DNA from: Pseudomonas sp. GOM7
GTDB taxonomy: Bacteria; Pseudomonadota; Gammaproteobacteria; Pseudomonadales; Pseudomonadaceae
DNA: 64,000 nt
Reading direction: 5' to 3'
Assembly (NCBI RefSeq): GCF_026723825.1
Contig: NZ_CP113519.1
Span: 186,001 to 250,000, forward strand
The first letter of the stretch is position 1. Each line of letters starts with the position of its first letter. The position numbers were made by a program, and so were the translations under genes. This document shows, one piece after another, positions 1 through 8,306 of the stretch. The notes under the pieces are model-generated. The model did not search any database and was not told the DNA's origin. It was given only the letters and a program-made list of their open reading frames with translations.

Positions 1-138
1 AAGGGGGGCCCGATGGCGATTCTCGCCGGTACCGCTGCGGTGGTTATCGGCTTCGCCTTGGTGCCGGCACTGAGCCGTATCGGGCAAAAGAAGCCTGAAA
101 CCGATGCCGCCCCCTCCCTGACCAAAGCGCCACGGTGA
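1..138 (+). CDS. madL: Malonate transporter subunit MadL (3' end only)
   Basis: The frame is open from the first base to a TGA at 136-138, giving 45 residues. They contain a hydrophobic stretch (AILAGTAAVVIGFALVPAL) and a short charged tail. MadL is the small membrane subunit of the MadL-MadM sodium-dependent malonate importer. The call rests mainly on position: madM starts 5 bp after this stop, and the tail looks like a membrane-protein C-terminus. The 5' part lies outside the window. Confidence 0.75.
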   Translation, partial: KGGPMAILAGTAAVVIGFALVPALSRIGQKKPETDAAPSLTKAPR

Positions 139-143
139 CTGCC

Positions 144-908
144 ATGTACGAATCTTTGATGAAGGTCATCACCGGCTACGGCCTGCTCAGCGGCTTCGCC
201 ATCATCGGCATCACCATGTGGGTGTCGTACTGGATTTCCGACAAGTTCACCAAGGGGCGCCTGCACGGCTCGGCCATCGCCATCCTGCTCGGGTTGTTGC
301 TGTCCTATATCGGCGGGGTCTATACGGGTGGGCAGAAGGGCCTGGTGGATATCCCGCTGTTCGCCGGCATCGGCCTGCTCGGCGGCGCCATGCTGCGCGA
401 CTTTGCCATTGTCGCCACCGGCTTCGGCGTCAGCGTCGAGGAACTCAAGCGCGCAGGGTTCGCCGGAGTGCTGGCGCTGTTCGTCGGGGTGTTCACCTCC
501 TTCATCGCCGGTGTGGCGGTGGCCATGGCCTTCGGCTACACCGACGTGGTCAGCCTCACCACCATCGGCACCGGCGCGGTGACCTATATCGTCGGCCCGG
601 TGACGGGGGCTGCCATCGGTGCCAGCTCCGACGTGATGGCGCTGTCGATTGCCGCCGGGCTGATCAAGGCGATTCTGGTGATGGTGGCCACGCCCTTCGT
701 CGCTCCCTATATCGGCCTGAACAACCCGCGTAGCGCGGTGATCTTCGGCGGCCTGATGGGCACCTCCAGCGGCGTGGCCGGCGGCCTGGCGGCCACCGAT
801 CCCAAGCTGGTGCCCTATGGCTGCCTGACCGCAGCCTTCTACACCGCCCTGGGCTGCCTGCTTGGCCCATCCTTACTCTACTTTCTGATGCGCGGCCTTC
901 TGGGCTGA
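144..908 (+). CDS. madM: Malonate transporter subunit MadM
   Basis: A 254-aa integral membrane protein of the MadM family, the large subunit of the malonate/sodium symporter. Many glycine-rich hydrophobic helices run through it (such as IAILLGLLLSYIGG and IPLFAGIGLLGGAML), and the GTGAVTYIVGPVTGAAIG region is typical of the family. A GTG at 135 opens the frame but overlaps the madL stop; the ATG at 144 gives the family-typical N-terminus MYESLMKVI. In Pseudomonas madLM normally closes the malonate decarboxylase (mdc) operon and is followed directly by mdcR. Here a different cluster intervenes. Confidence 0.92.
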   Translation: MYESLMKVITGYGLLSGFAIIGITMWVSYWISDKFTKGRLHGSAIAILLGLLLSYIGGVYTGGQKGLVDIPLFAGIGLLGGAMLRDFAIVATGFGVSVEELKRAGFAGVLALFVGVFTSFIAGVAVAMAFGYTDVVSLTTIGTGAVTYIVGPVTGAAIGASSDVMALSIAAGLIKAILVMVATPFVAPYIGLNNPRSAVIFGGLMGTSSGVAGGLAATDPKLVPYGCLTAAFYTALGCLLGPSLLYFLMRGLLG

Positions 909-914
909 CCTTTC

Positions 915-938
915 GCCCGTCGTCATGGCGGGCTTTTT
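915..938 (+). terminator. Intrinsic terminator of the mdc-madLM operon
   Basis: The inverted repeat GCCCG / CGGGC has a 9-nt loop and is followed directly by five T residues. It sits 7 bp after the madM stop, marking the end of the malonate operon. Confidence 0.7.
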
Positions 939-998
939 ATTCGACCCTCTGAGGGCAGACCTGCCTGTGCCAAGCCGCGCAGGCAGGGGCAGGTGCCT

Positions 999-1676
999 TC
1001 ATTCAGGCAGTTGGCAGCCTTTCTGACGCAGCGACTCGATCACCCAGCTACGGTCGTTCTGGCCGGCAGTGATGCGTTCGAGCTGAGCGATTTCCGCGCG
1101 GTTCTTGGCGTCGGCGCGCTCGTAGACCCCGGCCACTTCGTCGTAGGGCACGCACAGCAGGCCGTCGTCGTCACCTATGACCAGATCGCCCGGTTCGATG
1201 ACCATGCCGTCGATGGCGATTGACACGTTGATTTCGCCCGGGCCGTCCTTGTAAGGGCCACGGTGGGTGATGCCAGCAGCGAACATCGGGAAGTCACCCG
1301 CGCGGATGGCGGCGGCATCACGGATCGCGCCGTTGATGACGATGCCGGCAACTCCGCGCGTGGCGGCATAAGCCACCATCATTTCACCGATCAGGGCGTT
1401 GCTCAGGTCGCCGCCAGCATCCACCACCACCACATCGCCGGGCTCGGCGATATCCAGGGCGTAGTGCAGCATCAGGTTGTCACCCGGACGGGCCTTGACC
1501 GTCAGAGCCGGGCCGGCCAGAACGCCGCCGCCGTGCATCGGACGCAGGCGTGAGCCGCCGGCGGTCATCCGGTTCATCGAGTCGCTGACGCAGGCGACGG
1601 GGACGTTGCGGAAACGCTCGACCCACTCCGCGCTGACTTTGCGACTGGCAGACAGAACCCTGAATCCGATGGACAT
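999..1676 (-). CDS. RraA-like protein (HMG/CHA aldolase family)
   Basis: A 225-aa protein of the RraA-like superfamily, which includes class II 4-hydroxy-4-methyl-2-oxoglutarate/4-carboxy-4-hydroxy-2-oxoadipate aldolases and the RNase E inhibitor RraA. Visible family features are the VPVACVSDSMNR N-terminus, the PGD..V.D.GGD segment, the NGAIRD motif (Arg/Asp of the metal and substrate site) and a late GDLVIGDDDGLL stretch. Its catabolic setting favours a metal-dependent aldolase or oxaloacetate decarboxylase over an RNase E inhibitor; the substrate is not deducible. It is divergent from the TRAP operon, and a perfect palindrome lies about 37 bp upstream of its start. Confidence 0.82.
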   Translation of the reverse strand: MSIGFRVLSASRKVSAEWVERFRNVPVACVSDSMNRMTAGGSRLRPMHGGGVLAGPALTVKARPGDNLMLHYALDIAEPGDVVVVDAGGDLSNALIGEMMVAYAATRGVAGIVINGAIRDAAAIRAGDFPMFAAGITHRGPYKDGPGEINVSIAIDGMVIEPGDLVIGDDDGLLCVPYDEVAGVYERADAKNRAEIAQLERITAGQNDRSWVIESLRQKGCQLPE

Positions 1677-1712
1677 GATTGATACCTCGTGTCGATGACA
1701 GTTGTTGTGATT

Positions 1713-1733
1713 TTATGAAACGCTATTTCATAA
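1713..1733. promoter_or_regulatory. Perfect palindromic operator, candidate IclR site
   Basis: Two 8-bp arms, TTATGAAA and TTTCATAA, flank a 5-nt centre. The core GAAACGCTATTTC belongs to the same family as the 13-mers at 1866, 7053, 7181 and 12245. It lies just upstream of the RraA-like gene on the minus strand. KdgR of the IclR family uses a similar box (TGAAAC-N3-GTTTCA), so binding by the IclR protein at 6207-6911 is a reasonable inference. Confidence 0.6.
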
Positions 1734-1863
1734 ATATCATTGAGAGGTGTCGATATACAACTGCCGAGCGGCTGGCTTGGGTGCTCTTTGTGGGGTTTTT
1801 GTGCCAAATCGACAGAATGGACTGCCAGATGCATCCATTTGTCCAGGTGGGGGAAGTGAGATA

Positions 1864-1891
1864 TTGAAATGGCGTTTCTTTGTGGTAGGCT
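1864..1891 (+). promoter_or_regulatory. Promoter with overlapping GAAA-N5-TTTC operator (copy 1)
   Basis: TTGAAA (-35-like) is followed after 16 bp by TAGGCT (-10-like). The 13-mer GAAATGGCGTTTC at 1866-1878 overlaps the -35 element and spacer. The same arrangement recurs at 7179-7206 and 12243-12270 with conserved spacing, which argues for a functional, repressed promoter that drives the TRAP transporter operon here. Confidence 0.6.
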
Positions 1892-1955
1892 GGATTCACC
1901 GCCGCCGGGTTCCCCGCCCGCAAGCAGGCGAACTAACAAGAACAAGGTACGCACC

Positions 1956-2192
1956 ATGAATCGAAGCATCCTGGCTGCGGGCTCGGCACCAGCCGTAACT
2001 GCCATGGCATCTGCTGCCGAACGTCCGGCTCAGCTCCATGCGTCGCTCGACGAACGCCTCTCCACCATCGCTGCTGACAAGCCTCGGGCAGGTGCTGCCC
2101 GCCGGGTTGTGTTCTGCCGTGAGCGGTCTGGTGTACCTCTCTCATCCTCGCCGCGAAGCCGCATGACGAGCGCCTTCGCTGCAGGGCGCTGA
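1956..2192 (+). pseudogene. Decayed copy of the 5' end of the hydroxyacid dehydrogenase gene
   Basis: A short reading frame starts MNRSIL and then runs parallel to the first ~45 codons of the dehydrogenase at 7269 (shared landmarks MAxAAE, LDE and AxKP). The DNA from the GGTACGCACC leader through the first eight codons is nearly identical to 7258-7290. After about codon 45 similarity is lost and there is no Rossmann domain. I read this as a duplicated promoter plus 5' gene end whose coding part has decayed. A role as a translated leader cannot be excluded. Confidence 0.6.
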
Positions 2193-2310
2193 CCCCGTTC
2201 AATTACAACAAGACGGCTTTTCGCAGTTGCCATGCCGCGCAGAGGCTTGCGTGGCGCACCGGCATCTCGTCAGGCCACGGCCATACAGACGTTGTCACGA
2301 GGACCTGATC

Positions 2311-3297
2311 ATGGGATTCGCCAAGAACTATCTGCTTTCCAGCCTGCTGCTGATCGGTAGTACCGCCACCGGTGTGGCGCATGCTGCCAACTGGACCGGC
2401 TACACCTATTCCGCCGTTTCCACCACTGCCGCCGTGCAGGGCATGGAGCGGATTTCCCAGCGTATCGACAAGGAAACCGATGGCGACCTGTCGATCACCC
2501 TGCACCTGGGCAAGACTCTGCAGATTTCCTCCACCGACATCACCCAGGCTGCCGGTGATGGCATCGTCGATTTTGCCGCCGACCTGTTCTTCTCCGGCAA
2601 CGTGCAGATCGCGCGCATCCTCAACCTGCCCATGCTGATCAACAACGAAGAGGAGTGGGACAAGGCCTACAAGATCATGCAGCCCTACCTCAAGGCAGGT
2701 TTCGCCAAGCAGGGCGTGACCTACCTGGGCAGCTATCGCTACCCGCAGCAGACTCTGTTCACCCGCTTCGAGATGCACGCGCTGAGCGATCTGGCCGGGC
2801 GCAAGATTCGCGTCACTTCGCCGGAGCAGGGGGCCTTCGTCGAGGCTTTCGGCGGCTCGGCGATCACCCTGACCGGCACCGATGTGCCCAGCGCCCTGGA
2901 GCGTGGCGTGATCGATGGCGTGCTGACCGCCAGCGCCGGTGGGGCGAAGAACTGGCATGAGTTCCTGCCGAACAACTACCGTCTGCCGGTCAACTACGCC
3001 TTCAGCGCGCTGATCGCCAACCGGGACTCCTACGAGGATCTGTCCGACGCCACCCGCGAGAAACTCGATGCCATCGTCAGCGACGAGATCGTCAAGATCG
3101 ACCAGGGCTTCGTCGAGGACGAAGCGCTGCAGAAGCAGAGCCAGGCCAAGGCCGGTATGAAGATCGTCGAGGTCGATGCCGCGACCATCGCCGCCGCTCA
3201 GCAGAAGCTGGCGCCGTTCTGGCATGAATGGGCGAAAGGTGCCGGTGCCGATTACGAGAAAATCCTCGGCGAAGTGCTGCAAGCCCTCGGTAAGTAA
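2311..3297 (+). CDS. TRAP transporter solute-binding protein (DctP family)
   Basis: A 328-aa periplasmic binding protein with a clear Sec signal peptide (SLLLIGSTATGVAHA, cleavage before ANWTG). It has typical DctP features: the ERISQRIDKETDGDLSI opening, LSDLAGRKIRV, the ALERGVIDGVLTA segment and a helical C-terminus. The ATG at 2311 is preferred over upstream starts because the signal peptide begins there, with a GAGG-like ribosome site just before it. It delivers an organic or sugar acid to the membrane subunits encoded directly downstream. Ligand unknown. Confidence 0.93.
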   Translation: MGFAKNYLLSSLLLIGSTATGVAHAANWTGYTYSAVSTTAAVQGMERISQRIDKETDGDLSITLHLGKTLQISSTDITQAAGDGIVDFAADLFFSGNVQIARILNLPMLINNEEEWDKAYKIMQPYLKAGFAKQGVTYLGSYRYPQQTLFTRFEMHALSDLAGRKIRVTSPEQGAFVEAFGGSAITLTGTDVPSALERGVIDGVLTASAGGAKNWHEFLPNNYRLPVNYAFSALIANRDSYEDLSDATREKLDAIVSDEIVKIDQGFVEDEALQKQSQAKAGMKIVEVDAATIAAAQQKLAPFWHEWAKGAGADYEKILGEVLQALGK

Positions 3298-3312
3298 CGC
3301 CTGGAGCGAACG

Positions 3313-3834
3313 ATGAGCGAAGTTCATCTGCATGCTGGTCAGCCGATATCGGCTGGCCGCGTATTCGACGGCGTGGCGACGATGGTGCGCTGCATCACCG
3401 GGCTGGCGCTGGTACTGCTGGTACTGCTGGTGTGCGCGGAGATCGTGGCGCGCTTCTTCTTCAACCATTCGCTGAAGGTCGTGGAAGAGCTGGCGGGTTA
3501 CCTCGTCGTCGGCCTCACGTTGTTCGGTGCCAGCCTCAGCTTGCGTAGCAACAGCCTGTTCCAGGTCGGTTTTGTCCTGCATGCGCTGTCGGCCGGGCTG
3601 CAACGCCTGTTCAACCTGTGTTTCCAGCTAGTCTCGCTGGGCGTCTGCGGCGTGCTGATCTGGCAGACCTTCAAGCTGGTCATGAGCTCCTACGCCCGCG
3701 GCAACGTGGCGCCCACCACGCTGATGACTCCGCTGTGGCTACCGCAGTTGCTGGTACCGCTGGGCCTGCTGATGATCGCTCTGTTCATCGTCGAGCACCT
3801 GATCGTCACGTTGCGCGGCGGGAGGGTCGACTGA
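3313..3834 (+). CDS. TRAP transporter small membrane subunit (DctQ family)
   Basis: A 173-aa protein with four hydrophobic helices, including GLALVLLVLLVCAEIVARF and LLVPLGLLMIALFIVEHLI, the size and layout of DctQ subunits. The ARFFFNHSL and EELAGYLVV segments after helix 1 are family hallmarks. It starts 15 bp after the binding-protein gene, and its stop overlaps the next start (TGATG), so translational coupling with the large subunit is likely. Confidence 0.92.
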   Translation: MSEVHLHAGQPISAGRVFDGVATMVRCITGLALVLLVLLVCAEIVARFFFNHSLKVVEELAGYLVVGLTLFGASLSLRSNSLFQVGFVLHALSAGLQRLFNLCFQLVSLGVCGVLIWQTFKLVMSSYARGNVAPTTLMTPLWLPQLLVPLGLLMIALFIVEHLIVTLRGGRVD

Positions 3835-5129
3835 TGGATGCTGCCATCGCTTTCATCGTGCTGCTGGTGTTGATCATCGGTGGCCTGTGGGTGCAGTTCG
3901 CGGTCGGTGCCGCGGCGCTGGTCTATCTCTTTCTGTTCAAGGGTGTCGCTGGCTGGAAGGCCCTCGGCCTGGTCAGTTGGGGCTCGGCCAACAGCTTCAC
4001 CCTGGCAGCCATTCCGCTGTTCATCTTCATGGCCGAGATACTCCTGGCCAGCGGTCTCAGCGGGCGTCTGTACAACGGCATTGCGCCCTTCGTGAAGCGT
4101 CTGCCTGGCGGCCTGCTGCATACCAATATCGTCGGCAGCGGGGTGTTCGCTGCCGTGGCCGGCGGCAGCGCGCCGACGGCGGCGGCGATGTCCACCGTGG
4201 CCCTGCCGGCGCTGTCGGCACGTGGCTACAACCGGCGCCTGGTGGCGGGTTCGCTGGCGGCTGGCGGCACCTTGGGGATCCTCATTCCGCCGTCGATCAC
4301 CATGATCATCTACGCCACCTTCACCGAAACCTCGATCGCCAAGCTGTTCGCGGCGGGCCTGGTGCCGGGCATTCTGCTGGGCGCCTGCTACAGCCTGCTG
4401 ATCATGGCGCGGGCCATCGCCAACCCGAACCTGGTGCCGCGCGACACGCAAAAGCGCGAGTGGCGCGACTACCTGCATGCCTTGGGCGACGTGTTTCCCT
4501 TCGGCCTGCTGATCATGATGATCCTGGGCAGCATCTACAGCGGGATGGCGACACCGACCGAAGCCGGTGCCCTGGGCGTGGTCGGCGCCATGCTGATCGC
4601 CGCGCTCTACCGGCGCCTGAACCTGGCGATGCTGAGCGAGGCGCTGTCGCGCACCCTGCTGATGAGCGGCAACGTGCTGTTCATCGTGTTCATCTCGATG
4701 ATCTTCGCCTATGCCACTGCGCTGTCCGGTGTGGGTGAGCAACTGGTCGACTGGGTGTCCCATGCCGGGCTGTCCAAGCTGGGTCTGCTGCTGATCCTGA
4801 TGCTGGTGTTCGCCATCCTCGGCTGCTTCATGGAAGGCCTGGGGATGATCGCCATCATCGTGCCGGTGATCTTCCCCACCCTGATGGCCATGGGCGTGGA
4901 TCCGATCTGGTTCGGCATCTTCGTGGTGGTGCTGGTCGAGCTGGGTCAGTTGACCCCGCCGCTGGGGGTGATTCTCTTCGTGGTGGCCGGCTCGGACTCC
5001 GAGACCAAGGTGGAGGACGTGGTGATGGGCGTGCTGCCGTTCTTCGGCATCATCCTGGCCTTCCTGCTGCTGCTCATCGGGGTGCCCGATATCGCCCTGT
5101 GGCTGCCCAATCTGACCGCCGGAGGTTGA
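3834..5129 (+). CDS. TRAP transporter large membrane subunit (DctM family)
   Basis: A 431-aa permease with about a dozen hydrophobic helices. Diagnostic segments include AIPLFIFMAEILLASGLSGRL, GGSAPTAAAMSTVALPAL, GTLGILIPPSITMIIYA, ATPTEAGALGVVGA and GQLTPPLGVILFVV. DctM forms the sodium-driven translocation path with DctQ. The start is the ATG overlapping the dctQ stop by one base; longer upstream versions of the frame are not coding. Confidence 0.94.
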   Translation: MDAAIAFIVLLVLIIGGLWVQFAVGAAALVYLFLFKGVAGWKALGLVSWGSANSFTLAAIPLFIFMAEILLASGLSGRLYNGIAPFVKRLPGGLLHTNIVGSGVFAAVAGGSAPTAAAMSTVALPALSARGYNRRLVAGSLAAGGTLGILIPPSITMIIYATFTETSIAKLFAAGLVPGILLGACYSLLIMARAIANPNLVPRDTQKREWRDYLHALGDVFPFGLLIMMILGSIYSGMATPTEAGALGVVGAMLIAALYRRLNLAMLSEALSRTLLMSGNVLFIVFISMIFAYATALSGVGEQLVDWVSHAGLSKLGLLLILMLVFAILGCFMEGLGMIAIIVPVIFPTLMAMGVDPIWFGIFVVVLVELGQLTPPLGVILFVVAGSDSETKVEDVVMGVLPFFGIILAFLLLLIGVPDIALWLPNLTAGG

Positions 5130-5132
5130 ACC

Positions 5133-6071
5133 ATGGCATTTCCCCATCCCGACCCGTTGTTGATCGAGGCCGAGGTATTCACCCAATTGCCCGCATCGTT
5201 GCGCCGCCCGGGTGCGCAATCCTACTGGGCGGACAAGAACCGCCGCGGTGCGCCGGTGGACAGCTTTATCGAGGGGCCGTCCTTCGATCTGCAGGGCAAC
5301 CTGTGGTTCGTTGACATCCCCTTCGGGCGCATCTTCCGTGCTTCGCCCGGCGGCGAGGTGGAGCTGATGGCCGAATACGACGGCCAGCCCAACGGCCTGA
5401 AGATCGATGCCCAGGGGCGCATCTTCATCGCCGACTTCCGCAACGGCATCATGACCCTCGACCCGGCCAGCGGTAAGGTCGAGACCGTCCTCGGTGATGC
5501 CGATACCGAAGGCTTCAAGGGCTGCAACGATCTGCACTTCGGCCCGGACGGCGCGCTGTATTTCACCGACCAGGGACAGACCGGCCTGCAGGATCCCAGT
5601 GGCCGTGTCTATCGCTGGTACCCGGACAGCGGCCGCCTGGATTGCCTGATCGACAAGGTGCCGAGCCCCAACGGCCTGGTGCTGGATACGGCCGGCCATA
5701 CCCTGTACGTCGCGGTGACCCGCGCCAATGCGGTCTGGCGGTTGCCGCTCGCGCAGAGCCAGCGGGTGGTCAAGGCCGGGCTGTTCCTGCAATTTTCCGG
5801 CGGGCGTGCAGGCCCCGACGGCCTGGCGTTGACCCGTGACAACGGCGTGGTGGTCTGTCAGACCGGCATGGGTCTGGTGTGGGTGCATGATGCTCTCGGT
5901 ATTCCGATTGCCGTGGTGCGCTCGCCCAAGGGGCTGGGCACCACCAACTGCGCCTTCGGCGGGCCGGACGGACGCACGTTGTATATCACCGAGTCCGATT
6001 CCGGTTCGATTCTGCGCGCCGAGCTGCCGGTGGCGGGGCATCCGATGGCCTCGGGCTGGGGCCAGCGCTAG
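5133..6071 (+). CDS. SMP-30/gluconolactonase/LRE family protein
   Basis: A 312-aa six-bladed beta-propeller of the SMP-30 family: EGPSFDLQGNLWFVDIP (metal-binding Glu), GQPNGLKID, CNDLHFGPDGALYFTD and PNGLVLD, each a blade motif with the metal-site Asn/Asp. These enzymes are usually calcium- or zinc-dependent lactonases that open sugar-acid lactones. The gene starts 3 bp after the TRAP permease stop, so transporter and lactonase are co-expressed. Cytoplasmic; no signal peptide. The lactone substrate cannot be read from sequence. Confidence 0.88.
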   Translation: MAFPHPDPLLIEAEVFTQLPASLRRPGAQSYWADKNRRGAPVDSFIEGPSFDLQGNLWFVDIPFGRIFRASPGGEVELMAEYDGQPNGLKIDAQGRIFIADFRNGIMTLDPASGKVETVLGDADTEGFKGCNDLHFGPDGALYFTDQGQTGLQDPSGRVYRWYPDSGRLDCLIDKVPSPNGLVLDTAGHTLYVAVTRANAVWRLPLAQSQRVVKAGLFLQFSGGRAGPDGLALTRDNGVVVCQTGMGLVWVHDALGIPIAVVRSPKGLGTTNCAFGGPDGRTLYITESDSGSILRAELPVAGHPMASGWGQR

Positions 6072-6206
6072 CTAAGCGCGCGAGCCGAGGCGTGGCCGTA
6101 TTGGTACTGATCTACGCGCAACTCGCTGCAAGGCTGGCGCATCGGGTTGCCGGGGCTCGATAATGCCCGGCAAACCGATAAATCGCCTGTCGCTGAGGAA
6201 TACCCG

Positions 6207-6911
6207 ATGATCAAAACACGCCCCCGCCCGGCCGTCAGTGGCGTCGCGTCGGCCGACCGCGTTCTGACCGTATTGACGGCATTCAAAGTGGGTGATGTTT
6301 CCCTGGGGCTGGCCGAGTTGGCCGAGCGTACCGGCCTGAACAAGAGCACCATCATGCGCCTGACGGTGTCGCTGGAAACCTTCGGCCTGATCAATCGCAT
6401 GGCTGACGGGCGCTACCAGCTCGCCAGCGAGGTGATGCGCCTGAATGCCGTCTACCAGGATGCCCTCGACCTGGAACGCCACGTCATGCCCGTGTTGCAG
6501 GCGCTCACCGACGAAACCGGTGAAACCGCCTCCCTCTATGTACGTCATGGCGCTTATCGCCTATGCCAGTATCGGGTCAATTCACCGCATCGTCTGCGTC
6601 TGCACCTGCAGCCGGGTGACATGCGGCCGATGGACAACGCCGCTGGCGCCCAGGCCTTGCGCACCAGCATCGACAAAGCGCTCAGCCTCAGCGAGCCGTT
6701 CTACTCCAGTGGGGTCACCGACCCCCATGCAGCAGCCATGGCGCTGCCGATCTTCGGTGCGGGTGATGAAATGGTCGGGGCGCTGATGATCTCCGGGCCA
6801 GCCAGCCGGCTCACCGCCGAGCGTGCCGGTATTCTTCGCGAGGTGTTCTGCAAGGCTGCTGCCGGCCTGGCCCGCAGCCTGGGCTGCAAGGCCGAGTTCC
6901 CCTGGGGCTGA
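6207..6911 (+). CDS. IclR-family transcriptional regulator
   Basis: A 234-aa regulator with an N-terminal winged helix (LAELAERTGLNKSTIMRLTVSLETFGLI) and a C-terminal IclR effector domain (ETASLYVRHGAYRLCQYRVNSPH, and MALPIFGAGDEMVGALMISGPASR). The start at 6207 follows GAGGAA; upstream in-frame codons look non-coding. It lies between the TRAP/lactonase genes and the dehydrogenase/TTT operon. It is the obvious candidate for the GAAA-N5-TTTC sites found before all of these operons. Confidence 0.92.
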   Translation: MIKTRPRPAVSGVASADRVLTVLTAFKVGDVSLGLAELAERTGLNKSTIMRLTVSLETFGLINRMADGRYQLASEVMRLNAVYQDALDLERHVMPVLQALTDETGETASLYVRHGAYRLCQYRVNSPHRLRLHLQPGDMRPMDNAAGAQALRTSIDKALSLSEPFYSSGVTDPHAAAMALPIFGAGDEMVGALMISGPASRLTAERAGILREVFCKAAAGLARSLGCKAEFPWG

Positions 6912-7052
6912 AGGCCTGCAGAACTGTGACGGAGCGCCAGTCTTCCTGACCGGGCGCAGCTCATGAGTCGTCGCTAACGTACCCAAGGCGTTTGCCGGGT
7001 TCCCGCCTTCCAGGGAGAGGGGCCGGCCAACGCATGCGCATGATCATTTATA

Positions 7053-7065
7053 GAAACGACATTTC
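7053..7065. promoter_or_regulatory. GAAA-N5-TTTC operator, upstream copy
   Basis: GAAACGACATTTC in the intergenic region before the dehydrogenase gene, 128 bp upstream of the second box at 7181. Two boxes on one promoter region would suit cooperative or looped binding by the IclR protein (inference). Confidence 0.5.
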
Positions 7066-7178
7066 CTTTTGATGGTCTGTATCCATTCTGGGGCTGGCCT
7101 GTTATCGCTAATTCTCCTGCTGATGCAGGGATATTCCTTGCTTGAGGCTGTATGTCAGATTTTCTGAATTGCGTATTT

Positions 7179-7206
7179 TTGAAACGATGTTTCTTTATGG
7201 TAGTCT
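7179..7206 (+). promoter_or_regulatory. Promoter with overlapping operator (copy 2)
   Basis: TTGAAA, a 16-bp spacer, then TAGTCT. GAAACGATGTTTC at 7181-7193 overlaps the -35 element. It stands about 63 bp before the dehydrogenase ATG and matches the copies at 1864 and 12243 in arrangement. Confidence 0.6.
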
Positions 7207-7268
7207 TTCAGCAGTTCCGGCCAGGGTAGCCCTGCCGTTGGTGAACATAAAAGAACAAGGTACGCACC

Positions 7269-8249
7269 ATGAATCGAAGCATCCTGGTCACAGGCCCGGC
7301 GCTTTCGCCATCTGCCATGGCATTCGCCGCCGAACAGGGCGTCAAGGTCATCCCGACCCGGCCCTACGCGCCGCTCGACGAACTCCTCGCCATCATCGTC
7401 GCCGAAAAACCCGGCGCGGCCATCGTCCGTCAGGGCAAGTTCGGTCGTGAGCTGATCGAGGCCGCGCCCGATCTGAAGATCATCGCCAAGCATGGCGTGG
7501 GTTACGACACCATCGACATCCAGGCTGCTGCCGAGCGCAATATTCCGGTGACCATCGCATTGGGGGCCAACGCCCAGTCGGTGGCCGAGCATGCCTTCGC
7601 GCTGATGTTCGCCGTGGCCCGTCAGGTGGCCTGGCTGGACGGGCGCATGCGTGCGGGGCACTGGGACAAGGCCACCGCCAAGGGCGTGGAGCTGTCCGGC
7701 AAGACCTTGGGTCTGGTCGGTCTGGGCTCGATTGGCGGGATCCTGCTCGATCTGGTCGCGCCGCTGAAGATGCAGGTGCGTATCTTCGATCCCTACCTGA
7801 AAAATCTGCCCGAGCGCGATAATGTCAGCCGCGAGAGCGACTTCCAGCGCCTGCTCGAAGAGTGCGACGTGATCAGCCTGCACTGCCCGCTGACCGCCGA
7901 TAACCGTCACCTGATCGGTGCCGAGCAGCTCAGGCGGATGAAGCCCAAGAGCATCCTGGTCAACACTGCCCGTGGTGAGCTGATCGACAGCCAGGCGCTG
8001 ATCGCGGCGCTGCGTGCCGGCGAGATCGGCGGGGCTGGTCTGGATACCTTCGAGCAGGAACCGCCGGCGGCCGATAGCGAGCTGTGGTCGCTGGACAATC
8101 TGGTGGCCACGCCGCACGTGGGCGCCAATACCCAGGAGTCGCAGGATCGTGTCGGTCTGCTGGCGGTACAGCAGATCGTCGCCCAGTGGGCCGGCGAAGC
8201 GTTGGAGACGCGCTGTGTGGTCAACCGCCACCTGTTGCCAGGCGCCTGA
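7269..8249 (+). CDS. D-isomer-specific 2-hydroxyacid dehydrogenase
   Basis: A 326-aa NAD(P)-dependent dehydrogenase. Visible are the substrate-loop KHGVGYDTID, the Rossmann nucleotide motif LGLVGLGSIGG, the catalytic Arg in VNTARGELID, the Glu in GLDTFEQEPP, and the His in TPHVGANT. The catalytic R-E-H triad is complete. It probably interconverts a 2-hydroxy acid and a 2-oxo acid in the same pathway as the transporters. It heads the first TTT transporter operon. Its own 5' end and promoter are the parent sequence of the decayed copies at 1956 and 12332. Confidence 0.93.
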   Translation: MNRSILVTGPALSPSAMAFAAEQGVKVIPTRPYAPLDELLAIIVAEKPGAAIVRQGKFGRELIEAAPDLKIIAKHGVGYDTIDIQAAAERNIPVTIALGANAQSVAEHAFALMFAVARQVAWLDGRMRAGHWDKATAKGVELSGKTLGLVGLGSIGGILLDLVAPLKMQVRIFDPYLKNLPERDNVSRESDFQRLLEECDVISLHCPLTADNRHLIGAEQLRRMKPKSILVNTARGELIDSQALIAALRAGEIGGAGLDTFEQEPPAADSELWSLDNLVATPHVGANTQESQDRVGLLAVQQIVAQWAGEALETRCVVNRHLLPGA

Positions 8250-8256
8250 TGCAAAC

Positions 8257-8278
8257 CGGGCGCCGCCAATGGCGCCCG
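8257..8278 (+). terminator. Hairpin between dehydrogenase and TTT genes
   Basis: An 8-bp perfect inverted repeat CGGGCGCC / GGCGCCCG with a 6-nt loop. Only two T residues follow, so it may be a partial terminator or an mRNA stability hairpin that separates expression of the dehydrogenase from the transporter genes. Confidence 0.4.
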
Positions 8279-8306
8279 TTCCCACAATAACAACAAGGGA
8301 AAACCC

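Noticed and set aside
2203..3603. 466-codon frame opposite the TRAP binding protein
   Set aside because: The plus strand encodes a signal peptide and DctP motifs; the minus frame is a shadow.
3690..6041. 783-codon open frame on the minus strand
   Set aside because: It is antisense to the TRAP permease and SMP-30 genes, both with clear families; the translation is His/Gln/Arg-rich as expected for a GC-rich shadow.
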